64,000 bases of DNA from JALHNI01 sp965229305 (GTDB lineage: Bacteria > Acidobacteriota > Terriglobia > Bryobacterales > Bryobacteraceae): positions 1 to 64,000 of the forward strand of contig CBDDIZ010000035.1 of assembly GCA_965229305.1 (NCBI GenBank), read 5' to 3'. A model generated the notes under the pieces. That model was not told where the DNA came from, searched no databases, and worked only from the letters and a program-made list of their open reading frames with translations. Position 1 is the first letter of the stretch, and each line of letters opens with the position of its first letter. Positions 25,928-34,632 of this stretch are shown here, piece by piece. Made by a program: the position numbers and the translations under genes.

Positions 25928-28665
25928 GGCTGCCAACGTGGCTGTTGGTGTGTTGCTCGGTGATGGCCGGGCAGACGTTGCGGGTATCGGTGAAGCCGGT
26001 GCCGACGGGGGCGATGGCGCAGATTCGGTTCGAACTGGAGCGGCCAGTGCCTTTGGCGACGGGGAGGTTTCGAGTGGAGTTGCCGGAAGAGGTGTTCGGG
26101 CCGATCGAGGATGTGCAGGTGTTCTCGGCGGTGGGCGATGCCTTGGGGACGGTGACGCTGAGGTCGAATCTGGCGGAGGTGTGGTTCCGGTCGAGCTCGG
26201 CCGGGGTGGGGCGGGTGAATGGGATGCCGGTGGCGACGGTGCTTGCGCCGTTGAGGGCGCGGCAGGAGCGAGCCTGGGCCAAGGTGACGATCACGGAGGA
26301 ATGGAAGCCGGCGACGACTGAACCCTGGACGCCGGAGGTGGTGCTCGAGCCGATGGGGGAACTGGGGCCGGTGACGGTGTCGAGTGTGGTGCCGTTGAGC
26401 GAGACGACGTATCGGGTGACGGGGACCGGATTCACGGCGGGTACGGCGGTGGAGGTGGGCGGGACGACGGTGACGGGGGTGACGTTCCGGTCGGAGACGG
26501 AGTTAGATTTTACGGTGGCGGGCCCTGGGGAATTGACGGGACGGATCATGTGGGTGGACGGGGCGGCGTGGGTGTATGCGCTCGAGACAGTTACGGCAAC
26601 GGGGACAGGTACCAGGAGGGTTTTGGTGCCGCTGCGAGGTCAATCGACGGCGAACCTGGGGGAGGTACAGGCTCCGGCACGCCTGCGCTACGGGTTGACG
26701 TTGGTGAATCCGCATCCCGAGCCGGTGGCGATGACGCTCGAGGTGCTCGACGTCACCACGCGTTTGGTGGAGCGGAGGACGGAGTTGCTGCCCGCGCGGG
26801 GGCGATGGGAGCTGGAGAATTCGAGCGACTTGCTGGTGCCGTTCCGGGCGCAAGTGGGGCTGGTTTTTTCGCGGCCCGTGCGGGTGGCGACGACGCGGCT
26901 CGAGTTGGGTCTGCCGGAGACCTATGTCAATGAGGTGAGTGCTTATGCGGCGATCGGCCCGCCGGAGGTCGCGGTGTCGCCGACAGCGTTGGAGTTGCAG
27001 AGCACGGTAGGCGGACGGGCGGATGAAGGTCTGATCGGAGTCAATTTGGTTCGCTCGTTGGCGCCAGTGGCGTTCCAAGTCGTCTCCAATGTGCCTTGGC
27101 TCCTGGTGACGGGACAGAGCACGAGTGCCGGGGCGCGGGCAGTGGCGCGACCGGCGGATGGCTTGACACCTGGGGACTATCGGGGAAGTGTGCAGGTGAT
27201 GATGGGTGGCACGAGTCTGCCGCCGGTGGTCATTCCGGTGAAGTTGACCGTGCGTCCGGCGGCGTATTTCGAACTGCCGCCGGAGGTGACGGCGGCGACG
27301 ACAGTCGAGCAGCCGCGGGTGGCGAGCGCTATTTACTATCAGCGCGCACCGAGCAGTGCGGCGCCCCTGTCGTTGCGGGTGGAGGTGGATGGAGGCTGGC
27401 GATGGCTCACGGCGACTTCGTCCACGGACGCGTCGGCAGGGGCCGTGTTGTTGGCGGTGGACTCGACGGGGTTGGCTCCCGGAACCTACAGCGCGCGCGT
27501 AACGGCGACGGGCGCGGTGAATACGCAGACGGTGGTGGTTCGGCTGACCGTGACCAAGAACGAGCCACCGTGGTTCGTGTCGCCTTCGACGCTGGAGTTC
27601 GCGATGAGGGAAGGCGATTCCACCACGCTGACGGCGCGGGTGGGAATCGCGCCGATTGAGCAGAGGCTGGGCGTGCAGGTGAAGGAGGGTGAAGCGTGGT
27701 TGGCGGCGGGGCCCAGTGCAACCGATCCGACGTCGTTGACGGTGCGAGTTAACGGGAGAGGTTTGCCTGCCGGCAGCTATCGGGGCGTGCTGGTCGTGGG
27801 AGATGGGCCGCGGGAGGCCACCGTGACGGTCCGTTTGCGCGTATGGGCGGGTGAGACTGGCGACCTGACCGTGCGAGTGACGCCGCCTCCGGATGAGTTC
27901 AGCCGTGAGTTTTGGCTGGAAGTCGACACAGCGGGTGAATCGCTGCCGGTGACGGTGGGAGCCGGGCGGGAGACTCCAGAATGCTTTCCGAATGTGTTGT
28001 TGCCGAACGGCTCGACGACGTGGACACCGGCGCGGATCCGGGTGGTGTTGTCGGGGACGGGGTTTTGCATGGGCACCTTCACGGTGAGAGCGGGTAGCCG
28101 GGTCGTGACGGTGCCGTTTCGGTGGTCGTTGCCGCCGTTTGATGCCGCGGGGCTGCCGATCGAGATTGGTCTCGCGACGAATGCGGCGACGAATCGGGCG
28201 GGGCCGGTGGCGCCGGGGAGTCTGATGACGATTTATGGGCCCGGCGTGCGGCGGGAGGTGCGTTTTGACGGGGTGCCGGGAGTGGTGACGTATGAGTCGT
28301 GGTCGCAGGTGAATGATCTGGCAGAGACGACAGTGGCGGTGGCTGCGGCGGCGCCGGGGTTGTTCACGGCGGGGGGGACCGGGCGAGGGCAGGCGTCGGC
28401 AGTGAACGCGGATGGGTTGGTGAATGGGGAGGGGCATCCGGCGGCGGTGGGGAGTGTCGTGAAGCTATTTGGGACGGGGATGACGGGCGAGGTGACGGCG
28501 ACGATGGGCGGGGTGAAGGCGGAGGTGCAGTCGGCGGGGCCAGTGGGGGAGGGGCTGTATGCGATCTCTGTTCGGGTGCCGGGGGGCGTGAGGGGGGTGG
28601 TGCCGGTGCGGGTGACGTCGGGCGGGGTGGAGTCCCCGGGGGGCGTCACGATCGTGGTTGAGTAA
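25924..28665 (+). CDS. Large secreted beta-rich protein, tandem paralogue
   Basis: A 913-residue paralogue of the preceding gene with the same order of parts: signal peptide (MRLPTWLLVCCSVMAGQ), adhesin-like N-terminal unit (IRFELERPVPLATGRFRVEL), IPT/TIG-like module, BACON-like modules (VPWLLVTGQS, WRWLTATSS, EAWLAAGPS) and the TIGR03437 tail (LMTIYGPGV, VVKLFGTGMTGEVTATMGG). Its ATG overlaps the upstream stop (ATGA), so both are made from one message. Apart from the ends the two proteins have diverged widely. No catalytic motif is visible. Confidence 0.85.
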   Translation: MRLPTWLLVCCSVMAGQTLRVSVKPVPTGAMAQIRFELERPVPLATGRFRVELPEEVFGPIEDVQVFSAVGDALGTVTLRSNLAEVWFRSSSAGVGRVNGMPVATVLAPLRARQERAWAKVTITEEWKPATTEPWTPEVVLEPMGELGPVTVSSVVPLSETTYRVTGTGFTAGTAVEVGGTTVTGVTFRSETELDFTVAGPGELTGRIMWVDGAAWVYALETVTATGTGTRRVLVPLRGQSTANLGEVQAPARLRYGLTLVNPHPEPVAMTLEVLDVTTRLVERRTELLPARGRWELENSSDLLVPFRAQVGLVFSRPVRVATTRLELGLPETYVNEVSAYAAIGPPEVAVSPTALELQSTVGGRADEGLIGVNLVRSLAPVAFQVVSNVPWLLVTGQSTSAGARAVARPADGLTPGDYRGSVQVMMGGTSLPPVVIPVKLTVRPAAYFELPPEVTAATTVEQPRVASAIYYQRAPSSAAPLSLRVEVDGGWRWLTATSSTDASAGAVLLAVDSTGLAPGTYSARVTATGAVNTQTVVVRLTVTKNEPPWFVSPSTLEFAMREGDSTTLTARVGIAPIEQRLGVQVKEGEAWLAAGPSATDPTSLTVRVNGRGLPAGSYRGVLVVGDGPREATVTVRLRVWAGETGDLTVRVTPPPDEFSREFWLEVDTAGESLPVTVGAGRETPECFPNVLLPNGSTTWTPARIRVVLSGTGFCMGTFTVRAGSRVVTVPFRWSLPPFDAAGLPIEIGLATNAATNRAGPVAPGSLMTIYGPGVRREVRFDGVPGVVTYESWSQVNDLAETTVAVAAAAPGLFTAGGTGRGQASAVNADGLVNGEGHPAAVGSVVKLFGTGMTGEVTATMGGVKAEVQSAGPVGEGLYAISVRVPGGVRGVVPVRVTSGGVESPGGVTIVVE
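28576..28630 (+). repeat. Direct repeat, copy 2 (3' end of second paralogue)
   Basis: Second copy of the 55-base repeat at 25838-25892. The two differences are T/G in the GAG(T/G)GGG part and C/T near the end. High identity at the 3' ends, against wide divergence in the middle, could reflect selection on the domain or gene conversion. Confidence 0.85.
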
Positions 28666-28669
28666 AGGG

Positions 28670-29263
28670 ATGAGTTGTGCGATTTGTCAGACGCGGCCGC
28701 CGCGACGGCATTGTCCGGCGCTGGAGAAGGACATCTGTGCGCCGTGCTGCGGGGAGGAGCGGGAGCGGACGATCGAGTGTCCGTTCAACTGCGAATATCT
28801 GCTGCAGGCGCGGGAGAGGGAGCCGGTGTTCGACTTGCCGGCGGAATATCCGAATGCGGATCTGGATACGAGCGAGCGATTCCTGCGGGCGCACGAGCCG
28901 TTGCTGCTGACGATGGTGGGGATGCTGTTCTTTTCCGCGGTGAAGGCGAAGGCGCGCGATCTGGACGTGCGCGAAGCGTTGGGGGCGATGATCGACGGGC
29001 GGCGCGGGAAGACGGTGGGTGAGGCGGGGGAAGTGCAGCGGGAGTTCGAGGCGCGGTTTGCGGAGTTCAAAGAAAAAGCCTCGGCCGAAGGCGAGGCTTT
29101 TACGGATCAGGATGTGTTGCGGGTGCTGGCGTTTCTGCAGCGCGAAGAGCTGATGTACAACAATCAGCGGCCGAAGAGCCGGGCCTATGTGGACTGGTTG
29201 CGGGGCTGGGTGTCGAGCATGGCCGCAGCCATGCAGCAGCCGCCTACAGCAGACGGAAATTGA
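28670..29263 (+). CDS. Cys-rich putative zinc-binding protein of unknown function
   Basis: A 197-residue protein (from ATG 28670). The first 40 residues hold eight cysteines (C3, C6, C15, C22, C25, C26, C36, C40) arranged as CxxC, C, CxxCC and CxxxC, resembling one or two zinc ribbons (CAICQTRPPRRHC, CAPCCGEERERTIECPFNC). The rest is helical with no recognised domain (LLLTMVGMLFFSAVKAKARD, RVLAFLQREELMYNNQR). It follows the paralogue pair by 4 bases and may be cotranscribed. It converges on tonB with a 20-base overlap. No signal peptide, so likely cytoplasmic. Confidence 0.7.
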   Translation: MSCAICQTRPPRRHCPALEKDICAPCCGEERERTIECPFNCEYLLQAREREPVFDLPAEYPNADLDTSERFLRAHEPLLLTMVGMLFFSAVKAKARDLDVREALGAMIDGRRGKTVGEAGEVQREFEARFAEFKEKASAEGEAFTDQDVLRVLAFLQREELMYNNQRPKSRAYVDWLRGWVSSMAAAMQQPPTADGN

Positions 29264-30260
29264 CTTCGACGTAGGCCGAGACAGGGACGGCGCGGCCGTC
29301 CTTCAAGCCGGGGCGGAAGCGCCACTTCATGACGGCTTCGATGGCCTTTTCGTCGAGGCCGAGACCGAGAGGACGAACGACGCGCAGGTCGCGCGGGTTG
29401 CCCTTTTCGTCGACGACGACCGAGAGGAGCACCGTGCCTTGGAACTTGGCCTTGCGGGCCTCTTCCGAATATTCCGGCTCGACTTTTAAGATGACGGCCG
29501 GGGCGGAAACGCCACCACCGATTTTGTAAGCACCACCGCCGGTGTTACCGCCGGTGCCGGCGCCGAAGCCAGGACCACCGCCGGAGCCGATGCCGCCGCC
29601 GGGGCCAGAGCCAATACCGCCGCCGGAACCGGGGCCATTGGACGCCATCTTGACGCCGGAGAGCGGGTCGCCGATGACGGGCATGTTGACGTTGGGCAAC
29701 TGGGCGTCAGGTTGGATGACGAGCGTGGGCTCCATCACGAGCTTGGGCTTGGGATTGTTCACCACGGCCATGGGAGGGGTGAACTGCTTGGGAGCAATCT
29801 TGGGGAGTTTGCCTTGGCTGGGAGGCGTGGGGGACCGGTCGCCACCGCCGCCGCCACCGCCCATGGCGCTCTTCTTGGGAGGCGCGGGCTTGTAGGGGGC
29901 GAGGTCGGGCGCGATGAGGGCGACGGAGTCTTTGGCCATCTTCTGGACGACGGGACTGGTGCCGAGGATGACTAAGGTGCCGATGACCAGGATGTGGAGA
30001 CCGACCGAGACCAATCGCGAGCGACCTACGTTTTCGGCGCCGCTCCAGATGTCTTTGACGGCGATGGGCTTGGAGGTGACTTCGAGCGGCGGCAGTTCGG
30101 GCGGGCTGATCGTTTCCTTGAGGTTACGGATAAACGCTTTGAGCCAAGGCTCTTGCTCTTTCCCACCGAGGGCCGAAGCCAGCGCGTCTTCAGGGGCCGC
30201 CGGGCGCTGGTTGGCGCTGGCGGACGAGTCAGTGTCGTGCATGTTCGCAATGCCAGGCAT
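29244..30260 (-). CDS. tonB: TonB-family energy transducer
   Basis: A 338-residue TonB-like protein. A cytoplasmic N-terminus of about 85 residues precedes a single membrane segment (LVSVGLHILVIGTLVILG). Then come a Pro/Lys and Gly-rich periplasmic linker (YKPAPPKKS, then about 40 residues of GGGIGSGPGGG type) and a C-terminal TonB domain (ILKVEPEYSEEARKAKFQG, VLLSVVVDEKGNP, AVMKWRFRPGLKDGR). It transfers proton-motive energy from an ExbBD complex to outer-membrane receptors; two such receptors are in this window, ExbBD are not. The long N-terminal extension is common in Acidobacteria. Confidence 0.92.
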   Translation of the reverse strand: MPGIANMHDTDSSASANQRPAAPEDALASALGGKEQEPWLKAFIRNLKETISPPELPPLEVTSKPIAVKDIWSGAENVGRSRLVSVGLHILVIGTLVILGTSPVVQKMAKDSVALIAPDLAPYKPAPPKKSAMGGGGGGGDRSPTPPSQGKLPKIAPKQFTPPMAVVNNPKPKLVMEPTLVIQPDAQLPNVNMPVIGDPLSGVKMASNGPGSGGGIGSGPGGGIGSGGGPGFGAGTGGNTGGGAYKIGGGVSAPAVILKVEPEYSEEARKAKFQGTVLLSVVVDEKGNPRDLRVVRPLGLGLDEKAIEAVMKWRFRPGLKDGRAVPVSAYVEVNFRLL

Positions 30261-30579
30261 TCGTGTACCGTCCTAATCCAACTGACGCCTCAGGGGCGGT
30301 CAGGGTTGCAAAGCCATTGTTGTGTCAGACGATTTACTGACTTGGCCTACACTTCTCTGGCTTCACTTGATGTGTCTATTATCACACGGAACCCGATTCG
30401 TCATTCCGGGTTTCGGGAAGGGATCCCGAAATTAGAAGGGTCCTAAAGATAGGTACGTACTGGGGCGAGAAAGGGTTTGCGAGAGGGGAGGATTAACAGG
30501 CCTACACACTGTATACTCGGATTGAACTAGCGAACTCTGCCTTTGCGCGGCCGGGCGGCCTGATTCGAAGGAGAGTGCT
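30261..30579. other. Intergenic region with a hairpin between tonB and radical SAM gene
   Basis: 319 bases upstream of two divergent genes. It contains a perfect 8-bp hairpin, TTTCGGGA (30411-30418) and TCCCGAAA (30424-30431) with a 5-base loop. A TATACT-like -10 element (GTATACT near 30511) lies some 65 bases before the radical SAM start, without a good -35. A ribosome binding site (AAGGAGAG) precedes ATG 30580. No gene was recognised here. Confidence 0.5.
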
Positions 30580-32115
30580 ATGCGTGTCCATCTGGTAAAC
30601 CCGAGTGACGTGTCGTTTGGGATCGGGGTGATCACGCCCCGTTGGTTATTTGTTTTAGCGGCGGCGACGCCCCGGGTTTACGGGGATCCGGTGATTGTCG
30701 ACGAGACGCTGGAGCAGTTGGATCCCTCGACGATTCAGCCCGGCGACGTGGTGGGTATTGGAGTGCATACGGGCAATGCGCTGCGCGGGTTTGCGTTAGG
30801 CAAGATCGCCCGCGAGCGGGGTGCGTGGGTCGTGTACGGGGGCATTCACGCGACACTGTATCCGGAAGAGGCACGCGAGTTGGGCCAAGCGCACGCGGTG
30901 GTGAGCGGCGACGGCGATGTGGTGTGGGCGAAGGCACTGGCTGATTGTGTGGCCGGAAATCCGCAAGCGAACTACGATGGCGGCCGCGTGAGCGGCGAGA
31001 ATTTTGTGCCGGCGCGGTGGGATCTGTTGCCGAAGAAGAGCTACATGTGGGCGTCGGTGCAGACGGTGCGGGGGTGCCCGAAGCATTGTTCATTCTGCTC
31101 GGTATGGCGGACGGACGGGCAGAAGCCGCGGCAGCGCAGTGTGGAAAAGGTGGTTTCCGAGATCGTCGAGTTACGGCGTTCGGGCTATCGCTTTATTGCG
31201 CTGGCGGATGACAACTTCTATCCGGTGACGTTGACGGATATCGAGTTGGCGGAGCGTCAGGGGAACGCGCCGCGCGTGGCGGAACTGAAGGGCTTGCGCG
31301 CGGAGCGGTTCGAACTGATGGCGGCGCTGGCGGAATTGCCGGGCGATATGGTGTTCTTTACGCAGATCACGATGGAAGCGGCGGAAGATCCGCAGTTCCT
31401 CGATGCGATGCGCGAGGCCCGGATCAAGGGCGCGCTGGTGGGTGTGGAGAGCGTGACAGCCGAAGGGCTGAAGGCGGTTTTCAAGGACTTCAACGAAAGC
31501 GGCGCGAGCTTGTCGACGCGTTTGCAGACGTTCAAGCAGCATGGGGTGCATGTGCTGGGGTCCTTTATTTTCGGATTGCCGACGGATCGGCCGGACAGCT
31601 TTGCGGCGACGGCAGCGATGGCGAAAGAAGCCGATATTACCTTTGCGCAATTCGTGATGATGACGCCGTTCCCCGGCACGGTGGATTTCGAGCGCTGGGA
31701 GAAGAAACTGGGCGAGGACGTGGAGCGGGTGGATGGCGTGCCGATTACGCGGTACTGGTTGATTCCAGCCGAGCGGCGGCCGAAGATGTTTACGCCGCAT
31801 CCGACGATGGCTTCGGACGAGATCCGCGAGCGGACGCAGGGCGTGTGGGATTCGTTCTACAGCCTGGAGGCGATTTGGAAGCGGGCGCATTGCGTGAAGT
31901 CGATGAAGTCGCGGCTGGCGTTTGTGCTGATTTCGAAGCTGTATCGGCAGATGTATGCGAATACGGGCATTTCGACCGATAGTGCGCGGCGCAAGACGGC
32001 GAACCGTTGGGCGCGGCTGTTGGTGAAGCCGGTGCGGATGCTGTTTATGGCCAAGCCGATGCCGGAACTGGTGATGCCGAAGCGGGGCAGTTCACCGCTT
32101 ACCGTGCTGCAGTAG
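30580..32115 (+). CDS. B12-binding-domain radical SAM protein
   Basis: A 511-residue class-B-type radical SAM enzyme. The N-terminal 140 residues form a Rossmann-like cobalamin-binding region (VGIGVHTGNALRGF, WVVYGGIHATLYPEEA), though without the classic DxHxxG motif. The radical SAM cluster motif is CPKHCSFC, followed by FIALADDNFYP and the VGVESVTAEGLKA, LGSFIFGLPTDRPDSF blocks of the Elp3/MiaB-like fold. The C-terminal 100 residues are basic. Relatives methylate or rearrange lipids, hopanoids, tetrapyrroles or peptides, so no substrate can be named. A strong SD lies ahead of the ATG. Confidence 0.85.
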   Translation: MRVHLVNPSDVSFGIGVITPRWLFVLAAATPRVYGDPVIVDETLEQLDPSTIQPGDVVGIGVHTGNALRGFALGKIARERGAWVVYGGIHATLYPEEARELGQAHAVVSGDGDVVWAKALADCVAGNPQANYDGGRVSGENFVPARWDLLPKKSYMWASVQTVRGCPKHCSFCSVWRTDGQKPRQRSVEKVVSEIVELRRSGYRFIALADDNFYPVTLTDIELAERQGNAPRVAELKGLRAERFELMAALAELPGDMVFFTQITMEAAEDPQFLDAMREARIKGALVGVESVTAEGLKAVFKDFNESGASLSTRLQTFKQHGVHVLGSFIFGLPTDRPDSFAATAAMAKEADITFAQFVMMTPFPGTVDFERWEKKLGEDVERVDGVPITRYWLIPAERRPKMFTPHPTMASDEIRERTQGVWDSFYSLEAIWKRAHCVKSMKSRLAFVLISKLYRQMYANTGISTDSARRKTANRWARLLVKPVRMLFMAKPMPELVMPKRGSSPLTVLQ

Positions 32116-32875
32116 AGGCGGGGAGTAGCCACTCGCGGAAGCGTTCGGGCCAGAGGTCCGAAGGCTGGTTGATTTTGCGAATGCCGAAGCCGTGTCCGCC
32201 GCGGGCGAAGATGTGCACGGTGGCCGGGCGTTTCACTTTGTTCCAACCGAGATAAGCGGGGATGGTGCCGTTGGGGGTGAGGGGATCATCGTCGGCGGCG
32301 GCGAAGAAGGCGGGCGGGGCATCGGGAGGAACGGTGATGCCGTTCATGCCGCCGGCGTAGATGGGGGCCACGAAGGCGGGACGGAGGTCGGCGGGCCCGG
32401 TGGCGGCTTGGAGAGCGATGGCGCCGCCGGCGGAGAAGCCCATGAGGCCGATTTTAGCGGGGTCAAGGCCCCATTCCGAAGCACGAGATTTGACGAGTTT
32501 GAGGGCGGCGGCGTAGTCGGCCATGGAGCGCTGCATCACGACGTCACGGTTGGGATCGCTGCCAGCGCGGTACTTGAGGACGAAGGCGGTGACGCCCAGG
32601 GTGTTGAGGAACTTGGCGACGTCGTGGCCTTCTTTATCGATGGCGAGGTGGCGGAAACCACCGCCGGGGGCGATGATGAGGCTAATGCCGTTGGGGCGCG
32701 GGGCGAGGTGGACGGTGAGGGTGGGGTGGGTGACGTTGCTGAGACGGCGCTCGGTGTCGTTGGGTCCGATGACGGATTTTTCCTGATCGGGGACGCCGGG
32801 GTCGGCGGGGAGGGGCAGCACCAGCGGGTCGGCGGCGACAAGGAGCAAGAGCGCGGTGGCAAGCATGACAGGCAT
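32099..32875 (-). CDS. Secreted alpha/beta-hydrolase (esterase/lipase-like)
   Basis: A 258-residue exported hydrolase. The signal peptide is MPVMLATALLLLVAA. It has an oxyanion-type ISLIIAPGGGFRHLA loop, the nucleophile elbow LMGFSAGGAIAL (Ser in GFSAGG), an ADDDPLTP segment that may give the catalytic Asp, and HGFGIRK near the end with the likely His. It resembles acetylxylan esterase/BD-FAE-like hydrolases of polysaccharide-degrading bacteria. It converges with the radical SAM gene, overlapping by 17 bases, and is divergent from the propeller protein gene. Confidence 0.87.
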   Translation of the reverse strand: MPVMLATALLLLVAADPLVLPLPADPGVPDQEKSVIGPNDTERRLSNVTHPTLTVHLAPRPNGISLIIAPGGGFRHLAIDKEGHDVAKFLNTLGVTAFVLKYRAGSDPNRDVVMQRSMADYAAALKLVKSRASEWGLDPAKIGLMGFSAGGAIALQAATGPADLRPAFVAPIYAGGMNGITVPPDAPPAFFAAADDDPLTPNGTIPAYLGWNKVKRPATVHIFARGGHGFGIRKINQPSDLWPERFREWLLPASTAAR

Positions 32876-32931
32876 CTTATCCCCAAATCAGGGCGGAACG
32901 CGCGGTGGTTCAGTAGCGTAGGGAATCAGAG

Positions 32932-34632
32932 ATGCTAGGAAACATGTGGATGGCGTTGCTGTGGATGGCGGCTGACATCGGGCCGGAGAATGTGGCGAAG
33001 ATGCAGGTGGCTTGGACGTATGCGACGGGTGGGTTGCATCAGCCGAAGCGGGGTCGGTCGTCGGCGTTTGAGACGACGCCGGTTTATGCGAACGGGATGC
33101 TCTATGGGACTTCGGCGGTGGGGCGGGTGTTCGCGCTCGATCCGGCGACGGGGCGGGAGTTGTGGAGCTTCGACCCGCAGATCAACAAAGAGGCGGGGTA
33201 TGGCGATTTCACGAATCGGGGCGTGAGTGTGTGGCGGGGCGGGTTGGTGATTGCGGTGTCGGTGGACGCGCGGATGTTTGGGCTGGACGCGAAGACGGGC
33301 CAGCAGAAGTGGGTGGTGAATCTGCGCGAAGGTCTGCGGAATGCGCCGCATGAGTTCTCGGAGTACGAAGAGACATCGCCGCCGTGTGTGATCGGGGACC
33401 TGGTGGTGGTGGGGTCGGCGGTGGCGGATAACGGCTTTACGGATAACGCGTCGGGCGAGGTGCGAGGTTACGACGTGCGGACGGGGAAGCGGGTGTGGAC
33501 GTGGGATCCGATTCCGGGGACGAAGACGGGTGGGGCGAATGCGTGGTCGCGGATTGTGGGCGATGCGGGGCGCGGGCTGGTGTTTGTGCCGACGGGGTCG
33601 CCGAGCCCGGATTACTACGGCGGAGAGCGGAAGGCGCAGAACCATGGCAATTCGGTGGTGGCGCTGGAGGCGAAGACGGGCAAGCTGCGGTGGGCGTTCC
33701 AGACGGTGCATCACGATTTGTGGGACTACGATGTGGCGGCGCCGCCGCTGTTGTTGAAGGTGAAGGGGAAGGATGCGGTGGCGGTGGGGTCCAAGAGCGG
33801 GAACCTGTTCCTGCTCGACCGGGAGACGGGGCAGCCGTTGATGCCGGTGGAAGAACGGGCGGTGCCGGCGAGCGATGTGGCGGGCGAGGAGGCGGCCAGG
33901 ACGCAGCCATTCTCGATTCATCTGGTGCCGGAGAAGTTTGCGGTGTGGGGCCCGACGCCGGAGATGAAGCGATGGTGCGAGGAGACGGTGGGGAAGCTGC
34001 GTTATGAGGGGATGTTTACGCCGCCGTCGGTGCGCGGGTCGCTGGTGTATCCGGGAAATATCGGCGGGGTGCATTGGGGCGGGATGACGTTCGATGCGAA
34101 GCAAGGGGTGATCGTGACGCCGGTGAACAATCTGCCGGCGATTGTTCGGCTGATTCCGCGGGCGGAGTTTCGCGAGGCGCAGAAGACGGATAAGTTCGAT
34201 ATGGAATTCGCGCCGCAGCATGGGACGCCGTACGGGATGGCGCGGCGGCTGTTGCTGTCGCCGGCGGGGATGCCGTGCAACGCGCCGCCGTGGGGAATGT
34301 TGACGGGCGTGGACGCGAGTACGGGGAAGGTGAAGTGGCAGGTGCCGTTGGGCAAGTTGGGTCCGGTGGCAGGGACGGTGAATCTGGGCGGGCCGCTGGC
34401 GCTCGAGAGCGGGGTGACGCTGATCGGGGCGACGCTCGACGGGTATTTTCGGGCGTTCCGCACGGCGACGGGCGAGTTGTTATGGGAGACGAAGCTGCCG
34501 GCGAGTGCGCGGGCGACGCCGATGATTTATACGCATCGGGGCCGGCAGTATGTGGCGATCGCGGCGGGTGGGCATGATCCGAAGTTCGGGCCGTTGGATG
34601 ACAAGCTGATGGTGTTTGCGCTGCCCGAGTAG
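32932..34632 (+). CDS. PQQ-binding-like beta-propeller dehydrogenase family protein
   Basis: A 566-residue eight-bladed propeller of the quinoprotein glucose/alcohol dehydrogenase type. Blade signatures recur: GRVFALDPATGRELWSFDP, MFGLDAKTGQQKWVVNL, GYDVRTGKRVWTWDP, VALEAKTGKLRWAFQT, and TGVDASTGKVKWQVPLG. The segment HHDLWDYDVAAPPLL is characteristic of membrane glucose dehydrogenase and its relatives. The N-terminus has only a short hydrophobic stretch (MWMALLWMAAD), so export is likely but not certain. There is no cytochrome c motif (CxxCH). Substrate unknown. ATG 32932 is used; ATG 32944 is an alternative. Confidence 0.87.
   Translation: MLGNMWMALLWMAADIGPENVAKMQVAWTYATGGLHQPKRGRSSAFETTPVYANGMLYGTSAVGRVFALDPATGRELWSFDPQINKEAGYGDFTNRGVSVWRGGLVIAVSVDARMFGLDAKTGQQKWVVNLREGLRNAPHEFSEYEETSPPCVIGDLVVVGSAVADNGFTDNASGEVRGYDVRTGKRVWTWDPIPGTKTGGANAWSRIVGDAGRGLVFVPTGSPSPDYYGGERKAQNHGNSVVALEAKTGKLRWAFQTVHHDLWDYDVAAPPLLLKVKGKDAVAVGSKSGNLFLLDRETGQPLMPVEERAVPASDVAGEEAARTQPFSIHLVPEKFAVWGPTPEMKRWCEETVGKLRYEGMFTPPSVRGSLVYPGNIGGVHWGGMTFDAKQGVIVTPVNNLPAIVRLIPRAEFREAQKTDKFDMEFAPQHGTPYGMARRLLLSPAGMPCNAPPWGMLTGVDASTGKVKWQVPLGKLGPVAGTVNLGGPLALESGVTLIGATLDGYFRAFRTATGELLWETKLPASARATPMIYTHRGRQYVAIAAGGHDPKFGPLDDKLMVFALPE

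Noticed and set aside
26503..28437. 644-residue antisense frame in the second giant paralogue
   Set aside because: It is Arg/His-rich with no domains, and the sense strand is clearly coding.
32870..32890. TTATCCCCA resembling a DnaA box
   Set aside because: Single imperfect copy between divergent genes, far from the skew switch.
32935..34221. 428-residue antisense frame under the propeller dehydrogenase gene
   Set aside because: Arg/His-rich shadow of a well-supported gene.
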